Under the pieces are notes generated by a model, which did not search any database, had not been told where the DNA came from, and saw nothing but the letters and a program-made list of their open reading frames with translations. This document shows positions 1-5,430 of a DNA stretch of 6,904 nucleotides, piece by piece. This stretch comes from an uncultured Blautia sp. (lineage in GTDB: Bacteria > Bacillota > Clostridia > Lachnospirales > Lachnospiraceae), in the NCBI GenBank assembly GCA_902476765.1, contig CABSEJ010000167.1, positions 1 through 6,904 on the forward strand. Reading direction: 5' to 3'. Numbering within the stretch: position 1 is the stretch's first letter; each line of letters begins with the position of its first letter. Both the position numbers and the translations under genes were made by a program.

Positions 1-628
1 CCTCACGGTTCTCCCAAAGCCAGCGGCTGTATTTCCGGTTTCTGATAAATCCGTGCTTTAGCACCTCACCCATACCGCAGGCAAATTGCTCCGGGGAAAG
101 AGATTTCAAAACAGACACATTCATGTACACCAGCATAGGCTGGTGGAAGGCCCCCACCATGTTTTTATACTGCTTGAAATCCACGCCGGTCTTGCCTCCG
201 ATGCTGCTGTCTACCTGGGCTAAAAGAGTGGTTGGTATCTGTATAAAGCTGATTCCTCTTAAATAAGTAGCTGCCGCAAATCCGGTCATATCTCCGGCCA
301 CACCACCTCCCAGGGCTGCCAGCATATCTTTCCGGTCAAAGTGATTCTGAATCAAATATTCATATATCCCCTGTATCTGTTCCAGATTTTTATTCTCCTC
401 TCCAGGAGGCAGGATATAGGTAAATACCTCCTTTCCCCCCTGTTCCAGCTGCTTTTTTACCTGTTCCAGGTAGAGAGGAGCCACATTTTCATCTGTAACT
501 ACACAAATTTTCTTTCCTTTGTTCTGCAGTTTTTCTATTTCCTGAGAAAGCCCTAAAAAATCTTTACGAAATACAATCGGGTAAGTGAAATCGCCCTCTC
601 TTTTTACCAGAAGTCTATCTTTGACCAT
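1..628 (-). CDS. aroB: 3-dehydroquinate synthase, C-terminal part outside the window
   Basis: AroB converts DAHP to 3-dehydroquinate in the cytoplasm, the second step of the shikimate pathway, using NAD+ and a divalent metal. The gene runs off the left edge, so 209 N-terminal codons are visible of a usual length near 350. Family motifs appear in order: the dinucleotide-binding GGGVAGDMTGF (residues 107-117), the substrate and nucleotide loop PTTLLAQVDSSIGGKTGVD (132-150), KNMVGAFHQP (155-164), and GMGEVLKHG (185-193), whose Glu188 is the expected first metal ligand. The two metal-binding histidines would lie beyond the edge. The ATG at 628 has an AAGGAG-type site about 8 bases upstream. It starts 15 bases after the ylmH stop, so it is probably the distal gene of the sepF operon. 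The identification is firm; the missing end cannot be judged. Confidence 0.96.
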   Translation of the reverse strand, partial: MVKDRLLVKREGDFTYPIVFRKDFLGLSQEIEKLQNKGKKICVVTDENVAPLYLEQVKKQLEQGGKEVFTYILPPGEENKNLEQIQGIYEYLIQNHFDRKDMLAALGGGVAGDMTGFAAATYLRGISFIQIPTTLLAQVDSSIGGKTGVDFKQYKNMVGAFHQPMLVYMNVSVLKSLSPEQFACGMGEVLKHGFIRNRKYSRWLWENRE

Positions 629-643
629 TTTTTTCACTCCTTA

Positions 644-1396
644 TCAGCAATATTTATAGAGAACCACATGAAAGCGGTCCTTTTTCGTCTTTTTTGTCAC
701 AGTCCCAAACTGAAATTTTCCTTTGCCTCTCACAGACACAATATCTCCGTCCTTTAAATTATACCCATTGGACACCACATTTTTTCCATTTACAAATACC
801 TTTCCCCCCTCTATGAAGGAAATCATACCGCTGCGGGAGGCAGAAAAAGCCAGGGCAATGATACTGTCCAGCCGGGGAGAGGCCACAGTACCCTGGATTT
901 CTTTCCGCTGGGGCTTAGGCAGCTCTTCCTGTTCCAGAATTTCAAAAGCTCTTACTGAAGTCCTGCCTATTCTTGTAATCTCCTGAGTGAGAAAATCACA
1001 CATAGAGGTATGGCAAAATACATAAGCAGCTTCCCGGGAAATCAGAATATCACCAAGCTTGCATCGATCAATTCCCAGGTTCAGGATTGCTCCCAGATAA
1101 TCTCTGTGGCTTAACTCCTGGGCAAATTTTTGATGCAGAGGCTCAATCCGGATACAGGAAATAGGGTAATTCTGCTCATAAGAAAGAGCATCAGGGAAGA
1201 ATGCCGCCATCTGACGCTCCGCAGCTTCATAGCCTCCAAAGGTTTTCACCGCTACTCCGGTATCCCGGAAGGGAAGGCTGTGAAGTATATTCTGTTCATT
1301 TAAATCCAGAAAGTCGGAAAAGATAAGAATCCCCCTATAGTAGGCCTTCTTACTCAATTCCTCCATCCGTTTTTCAAACAATGCTTCTTTTTCCAT
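644..1396 (-). CDS. ylmH: YlmH-family S4-domain RNA-binding protein
   Basis: This 250-residue protein has the YlmH layout. The N-terminal part carries family motifs such as FGGYEAAERQMAAF (residues 53-66) and HRDYLGAILNLGIDRCKLGDI (97-117). A C-terminal S4 RNA-binding domain covers about residues 173-235 (core SPRLDSIIALAFSASRSG, then GGKVFVNGK). In Bacillus and streptococci ylmH sits in the sepF-divIVA division cluster. In B. subtilis the protein is reported to bind stalled large ribosomal subunits and act in ribosome quality control; applying that here is inference. An in-frame TAA lies three codons upstream of the ATG, so the start cannot move far. The only purine-rich site (GGGAG, 1413-1417) is 17 bases away, which is poor spacing and suggests dependence on translation of sepF, 25 bases upstream. 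It ends with tandem TGA-TAA stops that abut the aroB ribosome binding site. Confidence 0.92.
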   Translation of the reverse strand: MEKEALFEKRMEELSKKAYYRGILIFSDFLDLNEQNILHSLPFRDTGVAVKTFGGYEAAERQMAAFFPDALSYEQNYPISCIRIEPLHQKFAQELSHRDYLGAILNLGIDRCKLGDILISREAAYVFCHTSMCDFLTQEITRIGRTSVRAFEILEQEELPKPQRKEIQGTVASPRLDSIIALAFSASRSGMISFIEGGKVFVNGKNVVSNGYNLKDGDIVSVRGKGKFQFGTVTKKTKKDRFHVVLYKYC

Positions 1397-1421
1397 AAGT
1401 TCTGTTTAAAATCTCCCTGAA

Positions 1422-2018
1422 CTAAAAACTTTCGTACATAGAAGCAGAGCCGGCGAGACCATTTAAGATTTCCTGGGAATCCCCGGTAATATCCACTCCT
1501 TCCGGAGTCAGGATAAAGATGTAAGAGGAAACTTTCTTAATGTTTCCGTCTATGGCATAGGTCGCTCCTGCTGTAAAATCAATAATGTGCTGGGCCAGAG
1601 TAATATCCATACCTTCCAGATTCAGGATAACTGTACAATTATCTAACAATGCGTCCACGATTTCTGTTGACTCATCAAACTGCTTAGGCTTAATCACACA
1701 AACCTCGCTGGATGGTGCCGCCTGTGCAGTGGTTTTCTTTTTGGCATTGTAGATAGGAGTCACCTTGCTGCTGGATGCAGCAGATTGCTTAGGCTGCTTG
1801 GGAGCTTTAGTCGCTGCAGCCTGTTTCTCCGCCTTCCTCGTATTCTTCACAGGAGGAAGGTCATCCAAGTCATCGTCCAAATCATCATCTAACTTTTTGA
1901 AAAATCTCTTTTTCGGTTTTTCTTCTTCGAAATCATCGTCCGCTTCATCCAAAAATTCATCGTCATCATACTCATCGTTTACTTTAACAGCATCTAAAAA
2001 TTTATCTAACAGCTTCAT
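1422..2018 (-). CDS. sepF: Cell division protein SepF
   Basis: SepF polymerises on the inner face of the membrane and tethers and aligns FtsZ filaments at the division site. Residues 1-13 (MKLLDKFLDAVKV) can form the short amphipathic helix that binds the membrane. Residues 14-103 form a low-complexity linker, first acidic (Asp/Glu runs at 15-33, LDDD repeats at 43-54), then basic and Ala/Ser/Thr-rich. The SepF fold (DUF552) covers about 104-180, with the family blocks VILNLEGMD (130-138), IDFTAGATYAIDG (146-158) and IFILTPEGVDITG (167-179). At 198 residues it is longer than the roughly 150 of B. subtilis SepF; the extra length is mainly linker. The ATG has GGAG at 2027-2030, eight bases away. 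It is the third gene of the operon, 78 bases after yggS. Confidence 0.95.
   Translation of the reverse strand: MKLLDKFLDAVKVNDEYDDDEFLDEADDDFEEEKPKKRFFKKLDDDLDDDLDDLPPVKNTRKAEKQAAATKAPKQPKQSAASSSKVTPIYNAKKKTTAQAAPSSEVCVIKPKQFDESTEIVDALLDNCTVILNLEGMDITLAQHIIDFTAGATYAIDGNIKKVSSYIFILTPEGVDITGDSQEILNGLAGSASMYESF
1857..1892 (-). repeat. Imperfect 12-base tandem repeat coding for LDDD units in SepF
   Basis: Three successive 12-base units encode LDDD, LDDD and LDDL (SepF residues 43-54). Leu and Asp codons vary between CTT/TTA/TTG and GAT/GAC, so the repeat is imperfect at DNA level. It lies in the disordered linker, where copy number could change without harming the folded domain. Whether it varies between strains cannot be seen here. 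Confidence 0.5.
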
Positions 2019-2096
2019 ACTATTATCTCCATTCTCTCTTCTAAACTATACTTTACAGCAGATACGGAACAATCTGCAAATTCTGCAGACAATATC

Positions 2097-2804
2097 CTAC
2101 AGTGTAGCCGGATTTGCGTAATCCCGCTCTCCGAAAATGCCTGTCCCTACCCGCACATGAGTAGCGCCCTCTTCAATAGCCACTTCATAATCGCCGGTCA
2201 TACCCATACTAAGGACACTCATAGTAACATTATTAAATTTTTTCTGCTCAATGTCAACACTTAAATTTCTTAAATTTCTAAAAATATGCCGGTTATTTTC
2301 GGGATTTTCCACATATGGAGCGATAGTCATCAGTCCCCGGACATGCAGATTTGGCAGTGCGGCTATCTGCTGTACCAGTTCCTCTGTCTCCTCCGGCTTC
2401 ATTCCGAATTTGCTCTCCTCTCCGGCTACATTGACTTCCAGAAGAATGGGAACCTCTACCCCCTTTTTCCCTGCTTCCTTACTGATTTCCTCCGCCAGTC
2501 TGAGAGAATCCACGGAATGTATCATACAGGCCTTATCCACCACATATTTCACCTTGTTTCGCTGTAAATGTCCAATCATATGCCATCGGATATCTTCTGG
2601 CAGTGCCTGGGCCTTTGCTGTAAGCTCCTGTACCTTATTCTCTCCAAAATCCCGTACGCCCAGCGGCAGAAGTTCTTCTATCATGGACTGGGGCTTGGTC
2701 TTGCTGACGGCAATGAGGGTCACCTCTTCCCGCTTTCTGCCGGCACGTTGGCATGCCATTTGTACTTTTTCATCCACTATCTTATAATTTTCACAAACGC
2801 TCAT
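2097..2804 (-). CDS. yggS: YggS/PLPBP-family pyridoxal phosphate homeostasis protein
   Basis: This is a single-domain PLP-binding protein with the alanine-racemase-like TIM-barrel fold, which buffers free pyridoxal phosphate; no enzyme activity is established for the family. With the start chosen here it has 235 residues, the usual length. The PLP-binding lysine is Lys35 in LIAVSKTKP. Other family blocks are FGENKVQE (53-60), WHMIGHLQRNK (74-84), LLEVNVAGEESKFG (121-134), GLMTIAP (157-163) and LSMGMTGDYEVAIEEG followed by VRVGTGIFGER (198-227), which make the phosphate-binding end. An in-frame ATG at 2837 would add 11 residues but has no ribosome binding site; the ATG at 2804 has AGGAAG seven bases upstream. 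It corresponds to ylmE of Bacillus and is second in the operon, 61 bases after the HlyD-like gene. Confidence 0.95.
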   Translation of the reverse strand: MSVCENYKIVDEKVQMACQRAGRKREEVTLIAVSKTKPQSMIEELLPLGVRDFGENKVQELTAKAQALPEDIRWHMIGHLQRNKVKYVVDKACMIHSVDSLRLAEEISKEAGKKGVEVPILLEVNVAGEESKFGMKPEETEELVQQIAALPNLHVRGLMTIAPYVENPENNRHIFRNLRNLSVDIEQKKFNNVTMSVLSMGMTGDYEVAIEEGATHVRVGTGIFGERDYANPATL

Positions 2805-2811
2805 TGCTTTA

Positions 2812-2817
2812 CTTCCT
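2812..2817 (-). promoter_or_regulatory. Ribosome binding site that fixes the yggS start
   Basis: AGGAAG on the minus strand, seven bases before the ATG at 2804. The alternative ATG at 2837 is preceded by an A-rich run with no such site. Confidence 0.8.
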
Positions 2818-2865
2818 TTCTTTATGTCCACGTCCATCTGTTTTTTTTGTTCCCGGGCATATGCT

Positions 2866-4398
2866 TTAATGCCCTCCGGAATATAGGATTTCCTCCTCTT
2901 TTACCGTACTTCCGTCCGTAACAATATAGTCAAAAGCCTGAAGTCCATAGGAGGTTCCCTGAGAAACGATACAATATTCTTCGTTCTGGTCCAGAATTTT
3001 TATCTGCCGGAATACGGCATATCCCTTATTCATATTGTAAACACCCTGAAGATTTCCAGTCTGGCCAACAGTATAGGTTTCTCCGGAATCCGGTTTCAGC
3101 AGTACATCCCCTTCTTTAAAAGTGGTTTTATCTACATAACACAGTCCACCCGGATTATCCTGGGTTTCTGAAGTGATTTCTTTTCCGTCAGCGTCCACTT
3201 GACGGTATATCACCGCATCCACAAACTCAGAGGAAGAAGTGTTTCCGCTGCGTACCTGACGGATAAATCCCTCCGACTCATCATTATTTCCATATGTCAG
3301 AAAATCTCTGGGGATAGTATAAAATTCTTTTTCCACAATAGAGCTGACAGGAATTTTTAAACCGCTCTGGGTGTTTATCACCAGTTCCACTTCCAAAAAA
3401 CGGTCGCTGGCATAACGGCTCATCCCATTTATTAAATCAATACGGGCAACCTTTTGGTCCCCGATAGTTACAATAGCAAGGGAACCGTTCTGGCTTTCTC
3501 CGTCTTTGGTAAACTTTACCTGGATGCTTTCTTTACCTGCCAGAGTAGCCGCCATTTTATCTGTCAGAGGTACCATCAGCGTCCAATTTTCACTGGTAAT
3601 AACTTTATAAACAGGTTCGCCCTTTTCAATTTTTTTATCCTGGATTAAATCTGTCTTTTGATAGGATTTTTCATTAAAATCCCCCTCCGTCAGGTTTTCC
3701 GGGGTTTTATTTTCATATCCGTCTATAGCATAAAGTATCAGACCGTCCTCCGGTGCAGTATACACGTCCTGTTTTCCAATAGTAACCGCATTTCCCACAG
3801 CCTGTCCGGTAAGAATCCCATCTGTGCCCTGGTTGCTTTCGGAGCCTTCCCTGATATTTTCTTCCGAATCCTCCGGGGTTTCTTCCTGATATATAATTTC
3901 TTCCCGGGTTTCTTCCTTTACAGCAGCCTGAAGAATCGTTCCCTGAATTTCGTATTTATAGCTGTAGGTATCATAAAAATTATCGCTGTTGAAACCATAA
4001 GAAAATTTTGCGGCTCCGGAACGGATATCTGCCAGCTGTTCCTCTGTTAAATCTACAGCCTTCGTTGTCTGTTTCTCATCCCGCAGAGCGTACACCGAAC
4101 CTTCCTTGCGCACTTCCATGCCTTCCCTGGCATAATACTCCACATAGCCGGAGGCCCCGGCAGAAACTATCTGTTCAGAGCGCAGAGCCAGCCCTGTGCA
4201 GACCGGGTTTTTCGTCAAAGGCCCTGCGGTTACCTGATAGGAGGTAACATGGGAGGCCGTGGCATACAGCACCACAGTAATAATCATATATAAAAGCAAT
4301 GCGCCAAATACAATTGTAGCGATATTAAAAGTCAGCAGTTTCTTTAGTGCCAAAAAAAATGATTTTATTTTTCCTGAAGATTTATTTTTGTCTGACAA
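2866..4398 (-). CDS. HlyD-like membrane-anchored protein of the sepF operon
   Basis: This 510-residue protein has a basic N-terminus, one membrane segment (about residues 24-47) and a large outer part, like a membrane fusion (adaptor) protein. Two half-motifs resemble the barrel-sandwich (lipoyl-like) domain: GLALRSEQIVSAGASGYVEYY near 69-89 and VYTAPEDGLILYAIDG near 212-227. A β-barrel-like region follows (about 271-362, containing GLKIPVSSIV), then a C-terminal segment ending GLQAFDYIVTDGSTVKEEEIL. Between the half-motifs, where a transport adaptor would have a coiled-coil hairpin, lies a mostly helical and very acidic stretch (about 115-194). No transporter gene adjoins it. I chose TTG at 4398: AGGAG lies seven bases upstream, whereas the in-frame ATG at 4437 falls inside the promoter -10 box. 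First gene of the division operon, so a role in envelope or septum assembly is possible but unproven. Confidence 0.8.
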   Translation of the reverse strand: MSDKNKSSGKIKSFFLALKKLLTFNIATIVFGALLLYMIITVVLYATASHVTSYQVTAGPLTKNPVCTGLALRSEQIVSAGASGYVEYYAREGMEVRKEGSVYALRDEKQTTKAVDLTEEQLADIRSGAAKFSYGFNSDNFYDTYSYKYEIQGTILQAAVKEETREEIIYQEETPEDSEENIREGSESNQGTDGILTGQAVGNAVTIGKQDVYTAPEDGLILYAIDGYENKTPENLTEGDFNEKSYQKTDLIQDKKIEKGEPVYKVITSENWTLMVPLTDKMAATLAGKESIQVKFTKDGESQNGSLAIVTIGDQKVARIDLINGMSRYASDRFLEVELVINTQSGLKIPVSSIVEKEFYTIPRDFLTYGNNDESEGFIRQVRSGNTSSSEFVDAVIYRQVDADGKEITSETQDNPGGLCYVDKTTFKEGDVLLKPDSGETYTVGQTGNLQGVYNMNKGYAVFRQIKILDQNEEYCIVSQGTSYGLQAFDYIVTDGSTVKEEEILYSGGH

Positions 4399-4405
4399 TT
4401 TATTT

Positions 4406-4410
4406 CTCCT
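4406..4410 (-). promoter_or_regulatory. Ribosome binding site supporting the TTG start of the HlyD-like gene
   Basis: AGGAG within an A-rich run, seven bases before TTG at 4398. Nothing comparable precedes the in-frame ATG at 4437. Confidence 0.8.
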
Positions 4411-4435
4411 TTTTTCACTCTGACTACCGTAGTAC

Positions 4436-4464
4436 ATTTTACCATTTTCAGCAGGGAATCACAA
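4436..4464 (-). promoter_or_regulatory. Sigma-A-type promoter of the HlyD-yggS-sepF-ylmH-aroB operon
   Basis: On the minus strand the -35 box TTGTGA (4464-4459) is followed by a 17-base spacer and the -10 box TAAAAT (4441-4436). TGG directly before the -10 makes an extended -10. The stretch upstream of the -35 (about 4465-4488) is rich in A/T and could act as an UP element. Transcription would begin near 4429, leaving a leader of about 30 bases before the TTG start. No other equally good promoter was seen inside the operon. Confidence 0.72.
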
Positions 4465-4477
4465 TAGAAAAATTATC

Positions 4478-4506
4478 GTATAAAAAACCGCTTCCTGGAA
4501 ATACTA
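4478..4506 (+). promoter_or_regulatory. Possible sigma-F-like (forespore) promoter of the DUF378 gene
   Basis: GTATA (4478-4482) and GGAAATACTA (4497-4506) fit the B. subtilis sigma-F consensus as I recall it (-35 GYWTA, -10 GGnnAnAHTR). The 14-base spacer is about one base shorter than usual. A sigma-A alternative using TATAAA at 4479-4484 has no recognisable -35 box. The start would fall near 4513, just before the ribosome binding site, leaving a short leader. The call is inferred from sequence fit alone. Confidence 0.35.
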
Positions 4507-4533
4507 GAGAATGTTAAAGGAGGCATTATCTAT

Positions 4534-4749
4534 ATGAACAGTAAATTTTTAGACTACACCGCACTAGTGATAACTATTATCGGTGCGGTAAACTGGGGCC
4601 TTATCGGCTTCTTCCGTTTCAACCTGGTATCCGTCTTATTCGGAGACATGACCTGGCTTTCCAGAATCATCTATGCTCTTGTGGGAATCTGCGGCTTATA
4701 TCTGTTAAGCCTTTTCGGAAGAATTTCTTCCTTTTCCGACAATGACTGA
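4534..4749 (+). CDS. DUF378 family small membrane protein
   Basis: This 71-residue protein has two predicted membrane segments (about 8-27 and 43-62) joined by a short loop. The family signature GAVNWGLIGFFRFNLV lies at 17-32, and a second conserved block, IIYALVGICGLY, at 45-56. DUF378 proteins (for example YuzA of Bacillus) are widespread short membrane proteins of unknown function. The start is clear: AAAGGAGG at 4516-4523 lies ten bases before the ATG. It is the only plus-strand gene, divergent from the HlyD-like operon and followed by a terminator, so it is probably monocistronic. The upstream region suggests sporulation control, but only weakly. Confidence 0.88.
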   Translation: MNSKFLDYTALVITIIGAVNWGLIGFFRFNLVSVLFGDMTWLSRIIYALVGICGLYLLSLFGRISSFSDND

Positions 4750-4800
4750 TTCCGGCAGCCAGTGACCCGTAAACAGTCCGAATACCCTTTCTGCCGTACA

Positions 4801-4843
4801 GAAAAACCGCCGGGCATTATCTTTTCCTGCCCGACGGTTTTTC
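4801..4843. terminator. Bidirectional intrinsic terminator between convergent genes
   Basis: GAAAAACCG, one mismatch, CGGGCA, an 11-base loop, TGCCCG, one mismatch and CGGTTTTTC form a strong hairpin whose outer stem supplies a T-run on either strand. It lies 52 bases after the DUF378 stop (plus) and 43 bases after the stop of the P-loop gene (minus), so it can serve both. Confidence 0.88.
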
Positions 4844-4886
4844 TCTCTTATCTATATTGTTTTCACAATTTTTTCATTGTAGCAGC

Positions 4887-5306
4887 TTATAAGGAAAGCA
4901 GTACCATATCTTTGGCACATTCCGGCAAGTCCTCTTTGTCCTTAGAAAGACTTACCACAAAAGAAACTTCATATTTCTTTCCCATTGCATCCAGCCGTTC
5001 CAGAACACCGGCCAGCTCCGAATCCTCTGCCTTGGAAATCTTCAAAAAGCTGTCCAGGAACATTTTCTCTAAGTCATTGTCCTGTGAAACAACACCGGAA
5101 ATAAATCCTAAAAACTCGCTGCTGTTCTGAATATCGTACTCTGACATATCAATGAGACGAACCTTATTATTTAACTCATACATATGCTTCCGGCTCTTAT
5201 CCAGATAAACAATTGTACCATTTGCTTCTTTTACTTCTTTGTTTACCTTATCCAGAAGTTCCTTTGTTTTTCCTTTACCCTTTTCTCCTACAATTAACTG
5301 AACCAT
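4887..5306 (-). CDS. Small P-loop protein of unknown function
   Basis: This 139-residue soluble protein opens with a strand and a complete Walker A motif: G7-EKGK-G12-K13-T14 fits GxxxxGK[ST]. A second hydrophobic strand ending in Asp (TIVYLD, 31-36) follows. Residues 75-110 are largely helical and charged, and a late strand (EVSFVVSLS, 113-121) carries no Walker B acid. Relatives in clostridial genomes are sometimes named after PilT, but at this length there is no room for the PilT ATPase domains and I see no other PilT motif. Nucleotide binding is likely; the role is unknown. The ATG at 5306 has AGGAGG eight bases upstream. The gene has its own promoter, 122 bases downstream of the carboxypeptidase-like gene. 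Confidence 0.85.
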   Translation of the reverse strand: MVQLIVGEKGKGKTKELLDKVNKEVKEANGTIVYLDKSRKHMYELNNKVRLIDMSEYDIQNSSEFLGFISGVVSQDNDLEKMFLDSFLKISKAEDSELAGVLERLDAMGKKYEVSFVVSLSKDKEDLPECAKDMVLLSL

Positions 5307-5326
5307 CGCAATTTCCTCCTTAGCCG

Positions 5327-5356
5327 CACGTAGTATGTATTTTTACTAAAAACGTG
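5327..5356 (-). repeat. Inverted repeat in the leader of the P-loop gene
   Basis: CACG-TAGTA, an eight-base loop, TACTA, a four-base bulge, then CGTG. It lies wholly within the predicted leader, between the promoter and the AGGAGG at 5315-5320. It has no T-run, so it is not a terminator. It could be an operator-like palindrome or a leader stem affecting translation or stability. Confidence 0.35.
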
Positions 5357-5371
5357 GTTATCGTTGAATTA

Positions 5372-5400
5372 ATTATAGTGCATATCGTTCAAAAATACAA
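5372..5400 (-). promoter_or_regulatory. Sigma-A promoter of the P-loop gene
   Basis: TTGTAT (5400-5395), a 17-base spacer and a perfect TATAAT (5377-5372) on the minus strand. The expected start near 5365 leaves a leader of about 59 bases. The -35 box is only about 28 bases past the stop of the preceding gene, so the P-loop gene can be expressed separately from mgsA and its partner. Confidence 0.8.
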
Positions 5401-5410
5401 TGGTAAATTA

Positions 5411-5430
5411 AAAATTTCAGGTAAAATTTT
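5411..5430 (-). terminator. Weak A/T-only hairpin at the end of the carboxypeptidase-like gene
   Basis: AAAATTT, a six-base loop and AAATTTT form a 7-pair stem made only of A-T pairs, overlapping the TAA stop codon and leading into further T residues on the minus strand. The stem is weak, so partial read-through into the P-loop gene is likely. Confidence 0.25.

Noticed and set aside
2045..2067. Possible sepF-specific promoter: TTGTTC, 16 bases, TATAGT on the minus strand
   Set aside because: Only three of six bases match in the -35 box and the spacing is short; the gene is adequately served by the operon promoter.
1765..2121. Plus-strand open frame rich in Ser/Lys opposite sepF
   Set aside because: It is the complement of the Asp-rich SepF linker, with no ribosome binding site and no family match, while SepF is certain on the other strand.
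2805..2837. Longer yggS start at the ATG at 2837
   Set aside because: No ribosome binding site, and the extra 11 residues are not part of the family; the ATG at 2804 has a good site.
2251..2921. Several plus-strand open frames opposite yggS
   Set aside because: They are shadows of a firmly identified gene, with low-complexity products and no ribosome binding sites.
4762..5130. Plus-strand open frame across the terminator and the P-loop gene
   Set aside because: It runs through a strong terminator hairpin and opposes a gene with a clear promoter, ribosome binding site and Walker A motif.
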